Assembly: GCA_037892935.1 (NCBI GenBank)
Contig: JAYXKI010000016.1
Span: 62,001 to 126,000 of the forward strand
Reading direction: 5' to 3'
Length of the DNA stretch: 64,000 bases
Origin: Phlebopus portentosus
Lineage: Eukaryota; Basidiomycota; Agaricomycetes; Boletales; Boletinellaceae
The translations under genes and the position numbers were made by a program. Shown here piece after piece: positions 10,547-21,832 of the stretch; the stretch's first letter is position 1, and each line of letters begins with the position of its first letter. The notes under the pieces are model-generated. The model made no database searches, was not told the DNA's origin, and saw only the letters and a program-made list of their open reading frames with translations.

Positions 10547-11658
10547 TTATCGGATGTAGCCACAATGCCTGAAGAGGGAACGACAGTCGGCCAAGCTAAT
10601 TGACATAATCTCCCCGTATATACGCCGGAACACCACAAACTCGTCTATCTCATCTTCCAAACGGACATTCCGAAGCTGTGAGAATGCGAGCTCAATTGGA
10701 TTGAAGTCTGGGGAGTAGGCTGGAAGGAATTCGATTCTCATTCCCCTGAGGCCATCAGAGAGTGAAAAGAGGAGCGATATTGGCAGGAAACGTATTTGAT
10801 AAGCTCGCGAATTTCTCCCCCTTTGTGAATTGCACAATTGTCTATGACCATCGCGGAATTCGGTCCTGGCCATGATTGCATACGGTCCAACAGTCCAGAA
10901 ATGAAGTCGTAAAACAATGCTGCATTGGAAGAGCCTTCCACAATTGTGCAATGTAAGATGCCGTCCAATGAAATAGCTGGAAGAAAGGAAAATCTGATGA
11001 GCTGGCTGAGATGAAATCTGCAAGTCCCAAACTAGACAAACCGTTTGCTCCTAAGGAACACTTGTTTGCGAATGGCTTGATGGTCATGTAAAGCCCATGC
11101 CTTGTTTCGCAAGTAGGTCCGTCTATCACACGCGCTTTCATCGACAGATACCAGTTGCTCTGCCATGTACCGCGAGCTCATCATGAGTCGCTTACTTATG
11201 TCTCTTGGCCTCGTTATGCTCAAATGCTTGCTTAGTGATCTATCACAGATGCAAGGAAGGATCGGAACTCGGGCAACGATCAAAACGAGCTCTCTGAGCC
11301 TACCAGTTTCAAAAGGGGAACCAGCCCGTTTTAATGTCATTTCGATTGTGGCTATCGATGCCTTCTTCGCTTGGATGTCCCAGAGCAGATCCTTGAGCTC
11401 AGCAAGATAAAGATCACAACGTCGATCTTATGAACTGAGAAGAAACTGACGAAATACTGAGCGGTACGTAAATGCAAAGCGATGAGTACTTGCCCTTGTT
11501 TCTATATATTCTAGTCTAGGACTCTCAGCCGACCACGTCTGGGAGACTCGATCACCTCGACGGTGACGATCGATCACATCGCTGATCGTAGATTTCCAGA
11601 TGCTCGTCAATCCTGCCATGCGCCGAATCGTAAAGCCTCGTTTCGACAGTCCAAGCAT
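10547..11658 (-). mobile_element. Tc1/mariner-type transposase, intron-bearing
   Basis: Minus strand, in order: helix-turn-helix region (MLGLSKRGFTIRRMAGL, 11658-11500), a CDLYLAELKDLL block (about 11420-11380), VDESACDRRTYLRNKAWAL with the first catalytic Asp (about 11150-11095), VIDNCAIHK with the second (about 10855-10830), and GMRIEFLPAYSPDFNPIE with the catalytic Glu (about 10745-10690). The pieces lie in alternating frames separated by roughly 50-bp gaps at the same places as introns in the copy at 39422-40511. The C-terminus ends with its own stop at 10547. Such proteins cut and paste DNA at TA sites. Terminal inverted repeats were not identified, and whether all introns are intact is unproven. 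Confidence 0.75.
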
Positions 11659-11829
11659 CGCACGACAATGGCCTTCCGCGATTCATGGAGGAGAGAACGC
11701 GTTAAGGTCGGGGAACAGACCGACACGTGACTGTGTCAGCCCGTCACCCTACGTTCCCACGTCTGATTTCTGCATCTTGCAATTGCATTCTTGCTTCTCG
11801 CACCCTTGCGTGGGCCTGTAGTCACTGCA

Positions 11830-12130
11830 TATTGGAGGTCCCTAACACATACCTGTGTAGCCGTACGTACCTAAGATAAAAAAATCTACGCAAAAATCTG
11901 TCTCACATCACACAGAAAATTTGTGTAGAACAAGATACATTAGGAACACAGATATACGCATTTCTGTGTAGATCACGCAACACAAAAGTCTGTATAGTTT
12001 TGTCTAGCTGACGTGGTGCTTGATTAGATTTTGAGAGTTGATATATAAGAACTAGACTAGATTTGTATAATCGAACTATGTAAATCTACACAGAATCTAC
12101 ACAGATCTCTACGCGTGCGAGTGACGAGTG
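11830..12130. repeat. AT-rich block with CTACACAG / CTGTGTAG inverted motifs
   Basis: The words CTGTGTAG or TCTGTGTAGA (about 11853, 11971) and their complement CTACACAG (about 12090, 12102) recur, with variants (ACACAGAAAATTTGTGTAG at about 11919), so the block can fold into several hairpins. A related block (CTACACATG, CTACACGG) lies at 13885-14095, on the other side of the Hsp70/RPB1 fragment. It may be the end of an unrecognised transposon. Confidence 0.4.
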
Positions 12131-12263
12131 TCAGACGAACTTAGATGCATTTTGATGTGTCGTCCTCTTTGTCTCTTGCCACCACTAGTACTGTCATGCC
12201 ACTCTATCCACCCCCAGCACCTACAAATCATCTCCGTCCCTGCTTCATCCACCTCATTCATGA

Positions 12264-13017
<754 letters not shown>

Positions 13018-13020
<3 letters not shown>

Positions 13021-13722
13021 AGACGTCTTCATGGTAACTTGATGGGGAAACGTGTCGATTTTTCGGCACGTACTGTCATCACCGGAGACCCCAAACTTGA
13101 CGAAGTTGGTGCGCGCCGAAGAGCATCACCATGCCTCTCACGTGCCAAGAAAGAGGTTAGTAGGAAGAGCATCTTGATTGATGTGCGATTTAAAATTGTT
13201 ATTTTGACAGTGAACCCATGCAATATCACATACTTACAAGAGCTTGTGTGGAATGAATCGAGAGAATGCCCTCGAGCGCGATATGTGACTCAAGATACCG
13301 GGGAGTGTATAGATCTTCGGTACAATAAGCGTATGGACGTCTTTCTTTAGTATCGACACAGTTATGTCCTCTTCAACTGACAGCCATCGTTGCGCAAGAT
13401 GTCTATGATGTGTATCAGGGTCCAACTAATGCCCTATTTGAGTGCGTGCCCGACCTATATGTTCATGTCTGAACTCTGACCAATTTTATGCAAGCTTTCA
13501 TCTCAATCAATGCCGACTTCCATGGTGATGAAATGAACTGGTGGTGAAATGAACATGTAGTATGTCGTATCACTTCCACTTTGTGTTATTGTCTCTGATC
13601 TCCGTGTAGCGTTCCCTAGAGCGAGAAGACGGGGGCCGAACTCAGTCAAATAGTGTGGGTCCCCAGGCAGATCATTTTGCTCCAAGCGAACAAGACCGTT
13701 GGCTGCTATCCTCAAGGGTGAC
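13018..13722 (+). pseudogene. RNA polymerase II largest subunit (RPB1) fragment
   Basis: Immediately after the Hsp70 break the sequence reads [20 protein letters not shown], a signature of the largest Pol II subunit, then an apparent intron (GTTAGT at about 13156 to ACAG), then [28 protein letters not shown], a frame change, YVLFN-stop-QPSLRKMSMM, then INADFHGDEMN (13506-13538) and ELSQIVWVPRQIILLQANK (13638-13694). In living enzymes the metal-binding motif is NADFDGD; here the middle Asp is His. Several stops and frame changes make it non-functional. It covers roughly conserved regions C-D only and probably derives from the host gene. Confidence 0.88.
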
Positions 13723-14182
13723 ACCTCGGAGAAGACCAAGACCCCCTCTTGCTTCATGTATCTAACTTGAGCCATGTCTAAAGTCCTTACTGAGTTCACA
13801 TGTATTTTGATAATTTCTAATCAAAAATGGTCTGAAACGGAAAAAAACAAAATTTCTAAATGCCGAGGCAGCAAAGTAGAGAGTAAATGTTTGCAGGCCT
13901 ACACATGAAAATGTAGGTCATGTATGCATATCTACATGTATGTGCTGCCTATTTCATCTAGACGGTCTGTGCTAAACCAGTACTAGTGCTGGTTATACAT
14001 TCGCAATTTAACACGGATCTCGTGTAGATGACATACAAAGCTAGTGTGGTCACGGGTTATGTGACCTACCCAAATCTACACGGACATGTGATATATTTCT
14101 TAATGTGCAGTGAGTGTAACACGTGCTCGATGCGCGGACGACACGTACACGTGGGGTTCCGGTCGGTTGGTAGTTTTCGTTT
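13723..14182. repeat. non-coding with CTACAC-type inverted motifs
   Basis: No gene. Contains CTACACATG, CTACATGTATG and AATCTACACGG words and a hairpin GGTCAC-gggttat-GTGACC at about 14048-14066. It partly mirrors the block at 11830-12130. Confidence 0.35.
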
Positions 14183-16773
14183 ATGGACGTTGACGTGGAT
14201 CCAGTCGCGCATCTGGTCGAGAATCTCGGACGTTTCCTTCTGCTGAACGAGGGTGGTTCGTCATATGGCAGAGGACAGGGCGCCATCGGGACTGGAGTGA
14301 AGCTTAGACAATGGCCCTACGAATATGACAACAGTTTGTGGATGATTTCCTGTGTTCATTGCGAATTCTCATTTAAAGTATCAGGTCATCACTTTAGTTG
14401 GCCTCTTGAGACTGAACCTGCAGTGGTGCAGAACGTCGTTCTTATATCTTTATTCTCCTCCGTTTCCTTTTCGCTAAGTCAAGACGACTCCTCAGCGTTA
14501 TTGAAACTTCTAAAGCATTTGGTGGAAACGACGATGAAGAGAACAGAGTCCGAGGACGTGGTCAGGGCAATAACGTCCAGCATACCAGATGATCCAGCGA
14601 CGCTTCGATCCATGTATTGCCTGAATCGCGGCTCGACCTTATGCGCCATTTGTCCAAGATGCTATGCGCTGCGCAGATCTGCAGACATTTCTTATTCGAC
14701 AGAAGCCGGCGTCTCCGTTTACCCGAAGAAATGTTCCCGACCTACAACTGTTTTCGGCGCAATCTGCAACGAACCGCTCACGGATGACAACAATAAGCCT
14801 CTGAAGACGTTCATTTACAACTCTGTCCTGGACTTCATTGGAAATCTAGTCTCGCGACATTCAACCGAAGCATTCATCAACAATGCATGCGACAATTTAT
14901 TAAAATCGGTCCAAGAAAGCTCGTCGGATTTTCGGGACCCCTTTCAGGCCAAGTTCCTGAAGTCCTTTAGGAGCCATCGGCCTGAGAAGCTATTCATTGA
15001 TAGAGGTGAAGAATTACGGCTTGCTTTCTCTTTGTGTATCGGCTCTTTTGACGTCGATGCCGTGCGAGCTGAAATGGACGGTGTCTCTTACTGCTTCATT
15101 GCATTGGCTTGCCTAAATTTGCCTGAGGCTATTAGGTATAGGACCGAGAATATGTTTCTAGTCGGCATCACTCCAAATCTAAAGTTGCGCTCGGATATCG
15201 ATCGTTACCTGTCCCCGCTTGTCGATGAGCTTCTCATCCTGTGGAACGAGGGAGTGCGTTTCTCGCGAACAGCGTCTTCACCGGAAGGACGAATAGCGCG
15301 TGCAGCGATTGCTTTGGTCGTCTGTGATCTCCCTGACGAGATGCAGGCAACGAGGATATCAGGGCGCGACTTCATCTGCTCATATTGTCCCACAGCTTCT
15401 CAAGAGCAAGCGAGAGCACGGCGTGAAGCACAGACCAGAGCAGGGCCTTTCATAGATGCGAGAGACTGTGGTCCACAGTGGTCGGAGCTGTCGAGGCTTC
15501 CGTATTGGCACCAAACAAAGCAGCATGTGATCAACGTAATGCAGTGTTTGTTGCTTGGGGTGGTGCAGAATCATCTCGCGAAAATCTTTCCTTTGACAGA
15601 TCATCCCTTGGAGTCGAGCGCCGCAAACACTCGGTTGGCAAAATTCGGACAGTACCTTCAACATGTAGTAAAGAATACGACGATACCAACTTGGGTATGT
15701 TCTGTTCCGCGCAACTGTGACTCTCCCTTCGCAGGGAAGATGGACGCGGATGAGTGGAGAACCCTCACTACGATCTTCCTGCCACTGGCTTTTACGTTGT
15801 ACTACTTCGGCGATGAGTTGCAAGACGATGCATACCGCGTGCGCTTCAAAATTATTATGGATCACACAATGCAGCTGTCACAAGCGGTCACGGTTTTATT
15901 CAGGGAGACGACTAGTGAAAATGAAATCTACGCATACGAGCGTCACCTTGATTCTTACATACGCGATGTGTGCTTGGTACATCCGGGCGCTGAGTTAGAA
16001 CCGAATATGCATTTATCAACGCACATAACCGACTTTCTGCAAGGGTTTGGATCCGTTCGTTCGTGGTCGATGATTCCGTTCAAGAATCTAATCTACTCAC
16101 TCAAGAACCTTTCGAGAAACAATCAGTTAGGCCAGTTCATATTGTTTGTCTTCTATATTGGTGTCCTAATTGTTTCGTAGACCAGAGCGGAAGTACGATT
16201 CTCACTTCATTCCTCGCCATGTCTCGGCTCAAAATGTGGCTTTCACGAGACGATTGTCCCCCGTACTTACAGTCATGCGTAGAAGTTATTCACGGGGCAT
16301 ACGTCAAGGAATCCGCGTCAACTTCGCAACAGCCGGACTCGGATTATCGCACGAAGTTTGACGATTTTTCACTGCCGGATATCGAAGATCCTACGATTAA
16401 ACTATTCATTCAAGACAACAAAGACATACTCCAAGACAGTTACAAAAGCAATGGCACTGAATATGCGATTTGTTGTTGGAATACCGGGAACAGCCAGGTA
16501 ATTTTTCGTCCAGATGGGATAGATACGGTGATGCCGGGCTTCATTCGGTACATCGTTGGCGGAGACGAACCGAAGTTTGTCGTAGGCCGTCTTCATCCTG
16601 TCCCGTTCAACGCAGACCATTTTAGTCATTATGAAAATACCACTTTAAAGATCTTTCATACTATCGTTTCCCAGCATGATATCGTTGATGTCGGCGCTGT
16701 CGTAGGGCATTTTGCCGCTTTACCGTTACAGGGCCAGATCTGTGTCGTACTTCCTCTGTGCAAGGTATGGTAG
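14183..16773 (+). mobile_element. Tnp2/CACTA (CMC)-type transposase
   Basis: A 649-codon first exon (14183-16130) followed by an exon at 16181-16773. Recognisable blocks: DDPATLRSMYCLNRG (about residue 135), CAICPRC zinc-knuckle-like, TFIYNSVLDFIGNLVSR, PEKLFIDRGEELRLAFSL, SYCFIALACLNLPEAIRYRT, LSPLVDELLILWNEGVRFSR, LPYWHQTKQHVINVMQCLLL, and in exon 2 LKMWLSRDDCPPYLQSC. This order matches plant and fungal Tnp2 proteins, the transposase of CACTA elements. The 50-bp intron 16131-16180 keeps frame only with a GC donor (GCCAGT to GTAG). The last frame ends at CK-GTATGG, which could be another donor, so the C-terminus may extend. CACTA termini were not found, and the N-terminal ~110 residues are not family-like and may contain an unremoved intron. 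Confidence 0.75.
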
Positions 16774-17039
16774 TTATTACAATCAGAAGCAATGCTTGTT
16801 TTCGTGGCAATTGTGACTGATGTACGGGCATTTACCGGCCCTTTGAATACCCAATACAAATGTACTTGTCTGCCTCACAATACCAGAAAAAATCCATGAA
16901 TAATCAGATAGTCTACTATGAAGGTTATAGCCTGAAATTTTTTCCAGTTGGAAAATGTGTCGGTAAAACTAATATCGGTCAGTGTTAGAAAAAGTGGCAT
17001 TAGACTTTGACGTCACAGTATTAATCTCGTGGAGAATAC
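16774..17039. other. no supported gene
   Basis: Between the Tnp2-like gene and a truncated Tc1 copy. No motif recognised; it may hold the 3' end of the former element. Confidence 0.3.
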
Positions 17040-18113
17040 GCAGGGCGAAATTCCAGCTTCATGCCCTTGTATGGAGTCAAATCAATAAGAGCCCCGCGCC
17101 GCAGCACGACAGGTCAAAATAGACGGACCTTGACTCAACGGAGTTCGCGGACTTCCGGTGACTTGTGGATTGTGCAGTTGTCCATTACTACGACAGAGTT
17201 TAGAGCCGACCAAGATTGTATGTGGTCCAAGAGATTCCTGATGAATGCGGTAAAGGGGGCGGCATTGAAGGATCCTTCCAGTATTGTACAGTCAAGCGTG
17301 CCAGTCGCAGTGATCGCAGGCAAGATCGAATACCTAGCAGAAGCAAGCAGTCAGATTCGCAGTCATAAAGGTAATCATCGCACCTTTTCCCCCACGCAAA
17401 GATCGCTTTCCGACGCACCTGACGACCTTGCAAAGCCTATGCTTTTTCCCTCAAGAAGGTACGCCGGTCGCACGCATTCTCGTCGATTAAGACAAGCTGT
17501 ACCGCCTCATCCTCAATCTGTACCTTATCCGAGCGGACCCACTATGTTCAAGCACCACTTGGAGATCTTGAGCAGAGTAAGTTCTCTAACGCGAAGCCAT
17601 AAACATCATCGTACCGTCTTCAAGGTGAACCCAGACCGTTACAAAGATCCCTACACTGTGGTGTAGAAACAGTCTTGCCGGTTACCCTTTCCAACTCCCT
17701 CGTCTCGTCTAGGAACTAATCTTCGCGATGCTCTATCATGCTCAGGAGACACTACAGTTCATTCAGCCATAGCAAGTCACTACGACCCAAAAGAACACTC
17801 GCCTATGTATCCGAATAATCATGCTTCCTTGGTCTCCCAGTCCTCGCGCCTTCCTGTTCGTGCACTTGTATCGAGCAACCGTCCGGTGGATCGTTGCTCG
17901 ATGCACAACTATTATCCTGGCCATGTCATGTACAGTGAAGAGCCGCGATTGGTACAGTCTGAATATGATGCATCTGGAGTTGTTGGTGAGAGCCTTGCCT
18001 GAAACCATTGCGGAACAACATGAGAGGAGGAGAAATGAATGTGTCTGAAAGTGTTCGTAATCTTTATCGTATATATGTGCCACGCCAAGGTGCTTACGTG
18101 CACACGTGCTCAC
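17040..18113 (-). pseudogene. Tc1/mariner-type transposase remnant
   Basis: Minus strand, in order: helix-turn-helix DMARIIVVHRATIHRTVARY (about 17940-17880), a degraded middle, LIDENACDRRTFLREKA followed by a stop (about 17495-17440), then ITATGTLDCTILEGSFNAA and VVVMDNCTIHKSPEVRELR (about 17325-17140), and GMKLEFRPAYSP (about 17085-17050). There the homology stops just before the catalytic Glu, so the 3' end is lost. Stops and frame changes make it dead. It is closest in sequence to the copies at 10547-11658 and 39422-40511. Confidence 0.7.
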
Positions 18114-18734
18114 AGGTGTTGGTAGTACGCACAGAAATTTGAGCGTAGCAGTCGAGGCACAGAGCAGATGGACAAGAAACTTACAGCAAAGATGGCTTTA
18201 GGTGGTCCGATTTTATGAAAAAAGAATCATAATTTTTGCGGTCTGGCTGTCCGTGCTGCAAGCTCTACTGTAAGAAGAGAAAGGTGGAAATGGATCGAAG
18301 TGGAGCACAAACCTCGCCGCCACACCACGAATACCGTACAGATTTGCTTCAAACTTGCAGGAGTTGTCGGTATAGTCATATACTTAATTTGAGGATACAG
18401 GAAAAAAAATTACAAGCTGATGTAGATGAACCATAATTTTTGAATCTCAGTGGAAGTGAGAGAACAAACTGGCTGCAATTGTTTGACCTCCTTCCACTTA
18501 CACATGTTTAGTTAGCTCCACGTTTTACATATTTCTGCTCTTGAGGACCGTGCCTATTTTTTGAGCACTTAATGAGCGGGTATTGTGCAGATTTACAGCG
18601 AAAATGGGTGTTTATTCAAATTTTCGACGTTGCACAGACGCGGTTCACCACGGTTTACATCATGTGCACAGCATAGGTTGATTGCAGTGCAGTAAGGGGG
18701 TATAGCAGACCTAGAGCTTTCAAACTTCTACACC
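18114..18734. other. no supported gene
   Basis: AT-rich. Two copies of CATAATTTTTG or close variants (18228, 18432) are the only repeats noticed. No coding signal. Confidence 0.3.
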
Positions 18735-21030
18735 AAAAACCTGAGATTTGGGGTAATCACGTGTGTTTTTTGACGCGTGGTGTGCCCTGAATGAACAAAA
18801 AAGAACAAAATAAATGGTCGATTTCTCTGTCAATATAGCACAAAAAAATCTGATATTGCCATGTAAAAAAACTACATGAAATTGCACGTCTGTACATGTA
18901 AAAATATCTGAGTTTTGTTGCATCTGTGCAGCAGAACAAAACAGATAACATCGAAAGACTGAGTTCTTGCCCTTGTCCTTCACTGAATGCAAAAATCATA
19001 ACTCGCCCAATATCACCTGTAAAAATCTAATTCAACTGTGATAAATCAGGCCAGCCTAGTGACCATCTGTTTTCAACTTATTGTGGCTCCTCGACATGCA
19101 TTCATAATAAAACTAGACAGTCTGTTGTCTCTCCTGCTTGCAATTCTCTCTCCTAGACCATTGCAATTGCTATAACTCACGCATTCAGACACCAAAAAAT
19201 CTGATTCTCTCTGCTAAAAAGGTATGCTGATGGGTGCTTTCAAACAGAATTATCATTGAGCTGGATAGGCCTGAGTGCGACTGCATTATATGTTTAATTC
19301 TATCATACAGGCCTGAAACTACTTCTACCCCACAACCATCTTCCTCCAAAACATCACTTGCCAATGTATCTAGGCCATTCAGTTCTCAAATCAGGTCAGA
19401 GAATCAGTTCCATCACGTATTCCCTCCTCAGGAAAGTCGAAAGTAGTTACCAAGATAAAGACGTAACTCACAGGCCCAAGTAGCAGAAGGATAGTCTTTG
19501 AATAATATACAATGGCCCTCATGCAACTCCTATCACTCATTCAGACCTCTGAGGCCCCTCACCTCTCCCCTTGTCTGTGTGAACAAAATCCTGAAAGTTA
19601 AAAGTAGCCAATGCTACACAATATAAGAATATAGGTTCGTCGTTCTTTATAAGCATGAACAGCACTCTAGATAGTGAATGCCTTGATCTGGCCACCAACA
19701 TCCTACTTACCAGCTCAGAGCATCTCTGTTGACACAGACAATGACAGTAAATGGCCAGTCACTGTTGCTACTTTGAAACTAGAGTACAAGGGCCCCAGGG
19801 AGGGCATGCACAAATTTATATTGCCAGGCCTGAGCATATGTCAATGTAGATTTTGAATCGGATGTCAGATGTTACAGTAGATTAAAAGAACTTTGAGAAT
19901 GCAACTGCTGACAAGTACGTGATAAGGGGTGCCATCGATATGAGTGAGCAAAGTGAGAGAAGAAGAGGAGACTGACGTGTATGATGTTACTTATTTTACG
20001 TGTTGTACTCACAACTTGATCTTTAACTATCACCATCCTAGACGCAGGTGGCTTATCGATGCCATCCGAACTATCATTCTGAAGTCCACGGTTCAGCTTT
20101 CGAATGAGCGTACCTTTATATCTTATCAACAGTGCAGCAGAAGACTTTTCGATGACCTACAAGAATGCATTGTCACCATGAACAAGAAGTTTAGCGTGTC
20201 TGAGATTGCAGCTTTGACTGAGCTTTCGAGAGTGATGGTTTTCCAGGTAATACAGGAATTCAAGTGCAATGGGACTGTTGCTACACAAAGTCTTAGTTTT
20301 CATAGAGGACTAAGGGCCCTCAATTATGACCATACCCAGGTGTGCCATATGCCTAATCTAATACTAGTTGTCTATTGGCTGACACTGTCTAGTTCCTCTG
20401 TGGGTCATTGGGCAATCGTAACAACTGCTATATTGACGAGCTAAAGGAGCTTCTACAGGAAATGTAGGGAAAGGAAGTTTTAGACTCAACTATATGCAGG
20501 ACTTTGCTGTGCACCGGCTTCAGATTAAAGAAGGTAATCATCTCTTTGCTTCCCTATGCATTCTGTGCAATTAATCAAATCCTGGTCATCTAGATATCAA
20601 AGAGGGCTGTTGAGTGAAGTGAGACCCTTTGTATGCAGTATGTTTCATATATAGATTTGTAGTATACAGCAGAACAGTCAGTGTTTGTTGATGAGAGTGC
20701 TTGCGATCGATGGACTTTTCTCTGTGATACTGCTTGGGCTCTTGAGGGTCTCTGTGCTTGTCAAAAACAGTTCTTCAACAGTGGTAAATAGTGAATATAA
20801 CTTTTGCAACTCAGTATAATTTTCTGATACATTCTGCTCAGCTTCTCTGTCCTGCCAGCTATCAGTCTCGATGGTATGATCAATTGCTCTGTTGTGGAGG
20901 GTGCCTTCAACACATGGTTGTTCATGAAATTCATTGCCAGTCCATTGGACAAAATGAATCCCTTCTCTGCTCCTTGGTCCATTATCGTGATGGATAACTG
21001 CCTGATATATAAAGCCCTTCAGATTCAAGA
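18735..21030 (+). mobile_element. two-gene Tc1-like unit, left copy, 3'-truncated
   Basis: Starts at AAAAACCTGAGATTTGGGG and carries a ~1.2-kb leader with repeated AAAAATCTGATT-like words, then a transposase. The same unit lies inverted at 33203-36262, and its leader also at 40466-41300. The leader has no clear gene; a 60-codon frame at 19674-19856 is kept in the inverted copy (35140-35322) with a few changes, but that may reflect DNA similarity alone. It is cut off at 21030 by the LTR of chromovirus G1, within the codons after MDNCLIYKALQIQ, before the catalytic Glu. Confidence 0.75.
19960..21030 (+). pseudogene. Tc1-like transposase, left copy
   Basis: Blocks in order: CSRRLFDDLQECIVTMNKKF and SVSEIAALTELSRVMVFQV (helix-turn-helix, about 20135-20250), NRNNCYIDELKELLQEM followed by a TAG (about 20412-20465), FVDESACDRWTFL with the first catalytic Asp (about 20683-20720), and SIIVMDNCLIYK with the second (about 20979-21010). 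They sit in alternating frames with introns between. The protein is disabled by stops and by loss of its last third under the G1 LTR. Confidence 0.75.
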
Positions 21031-21488
21031 TGTAAGGACTCGAACATTTTCCTTTTCTTTTCTGACGTCACCATTTATTTTAATATTCTTTTCCTTTTCT
21101 TTTATTTTTCTTATGCGCTTATTCATCCTTTTGCCGGAACATTCCACAATGTTCTATCACGCTTACTAATTATCCCATTCCTTGTCATGTGACTTCCCAT
21201 TAGGGTAGACCTTTCCCATGCCCAAAGTCTATATAAGTAGATAGTTTGACTCTTTCGTTCCTTGTCTTTCTATTCTACTTACCTTCACTGCGACCTAGGT
21301 ATCTACTCTTGTATTATTAGTTTGCTGAATTCTACTTACCTTCACTGCGACCTAGCGTTCGACGGTCTGGACTTAAGCCTCGTTTTAGCTGTCTTGACCT
21401 GAGCGACGTGTTTGGGATTATCTCATTCACGCTTGTTTGTTGTTGTGTTGGCCTGCCTCGACTCAGTCCTTGAGCCGTCCGCCTAACA
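21031..21488 (+). repeat. chromovirus G1 5' LTR (type A, 458 bp)
   Basis: Starts TGTAAGGACTCG and ends GCCTAACA. It has a TATA box at 21230-21236 and the predicted RNA start/primer sequence GTCTTTCTATT at 21264-21274, then two copies of a 27-bp unit (21272-21298, 21329-21355) set 57 bp apart. In U3 the palindrome GAACATTCCACAATGTTC (21137-21154) contains GAACATTC, the minimal inverted heat-shock-element pattern. It differs from the LTR at 29931-30388 at only a handful of positions. The flanking CAAGA is not repeated at any matching right end. Confidence 0.93.
21230..21274 (+). promoter_or_regulatory. LTR core promoter and self-primer sequence
   Basis: TATATAA at 21230-21236 lies 34 nt upstream of GTCTTTCTATT (21264-21274). 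If RNA starts at this G, its first 11 nt pair perfectly with the site at 21490-21500. The same arrangement is present in G2 (23993, 24027), G4 (50657, 50691) and, inverted, in G7. Confidence 0.65.
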
Positions 21489-21489
21489 T

Positions 21490-21500
21490 AATAGAAAGAC
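21490..21500 (+). promoter_or_regulatory. self-primer binding site
   Basis: AATAGAAAGAC, one base after the LTR end, is the exact reverse complement of GTCTTTCTATT in the LTR. It is also found at 24196-24206 (G2), 50878-50888 (G4) and, on the minus strand, 45428-45438 (G7). No tRNA-type TGG directly follows the LTR. Tf1/sushi retrotransposons prime minus-strand DNA with the first 11 nt of their own RNA; this matches that layout. Confidence 0.75.
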
Positions 21501-21832
21501 CTACCTCTGGCTCACGCCCGATTCCGTTGTCGTCGAGCGCTCGCCTGTGACGTGTCCCCTGAAGTATATCTTCGAAGGACGACATCAAACGAAACCCGGT
21601 TCCTACCGTGCAGACAACCAACCCCTATCTTGCCCGTCGAAGTCCGATTGACTCCGACGTGACCCGATAGTACCCGAAGTATCAACCAATCACATCACCG
21701 TGGCGCTCCGAATCACCCTTCTCTGGAACTCCCATCAAACCTTCTCGTGGGTAACGCATAGAGTCCAGTCGTCGACAAGTATCTCCTTCATTATCTACCT
21801 CGGAGCCTTTCGTTTAGTCATCAATTTCAAAG

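Noticed and set aside
18720..18999. Overlapping 80-90 codon minus-strand frames kept in the inverted copy at 35961-36270.
   Set aside because: The two copies are similar DNA throughout, and the frames have low-complexity content. No sign of protein-level selection.
21507..21524. TGGCTCACGCCCGATTCC as a tRNA primer-binding site.
   Set aside because: It lies 19 bp from the LTR end and is absent from type B leaders, whereas the 11-nt self-complementary site is in all.
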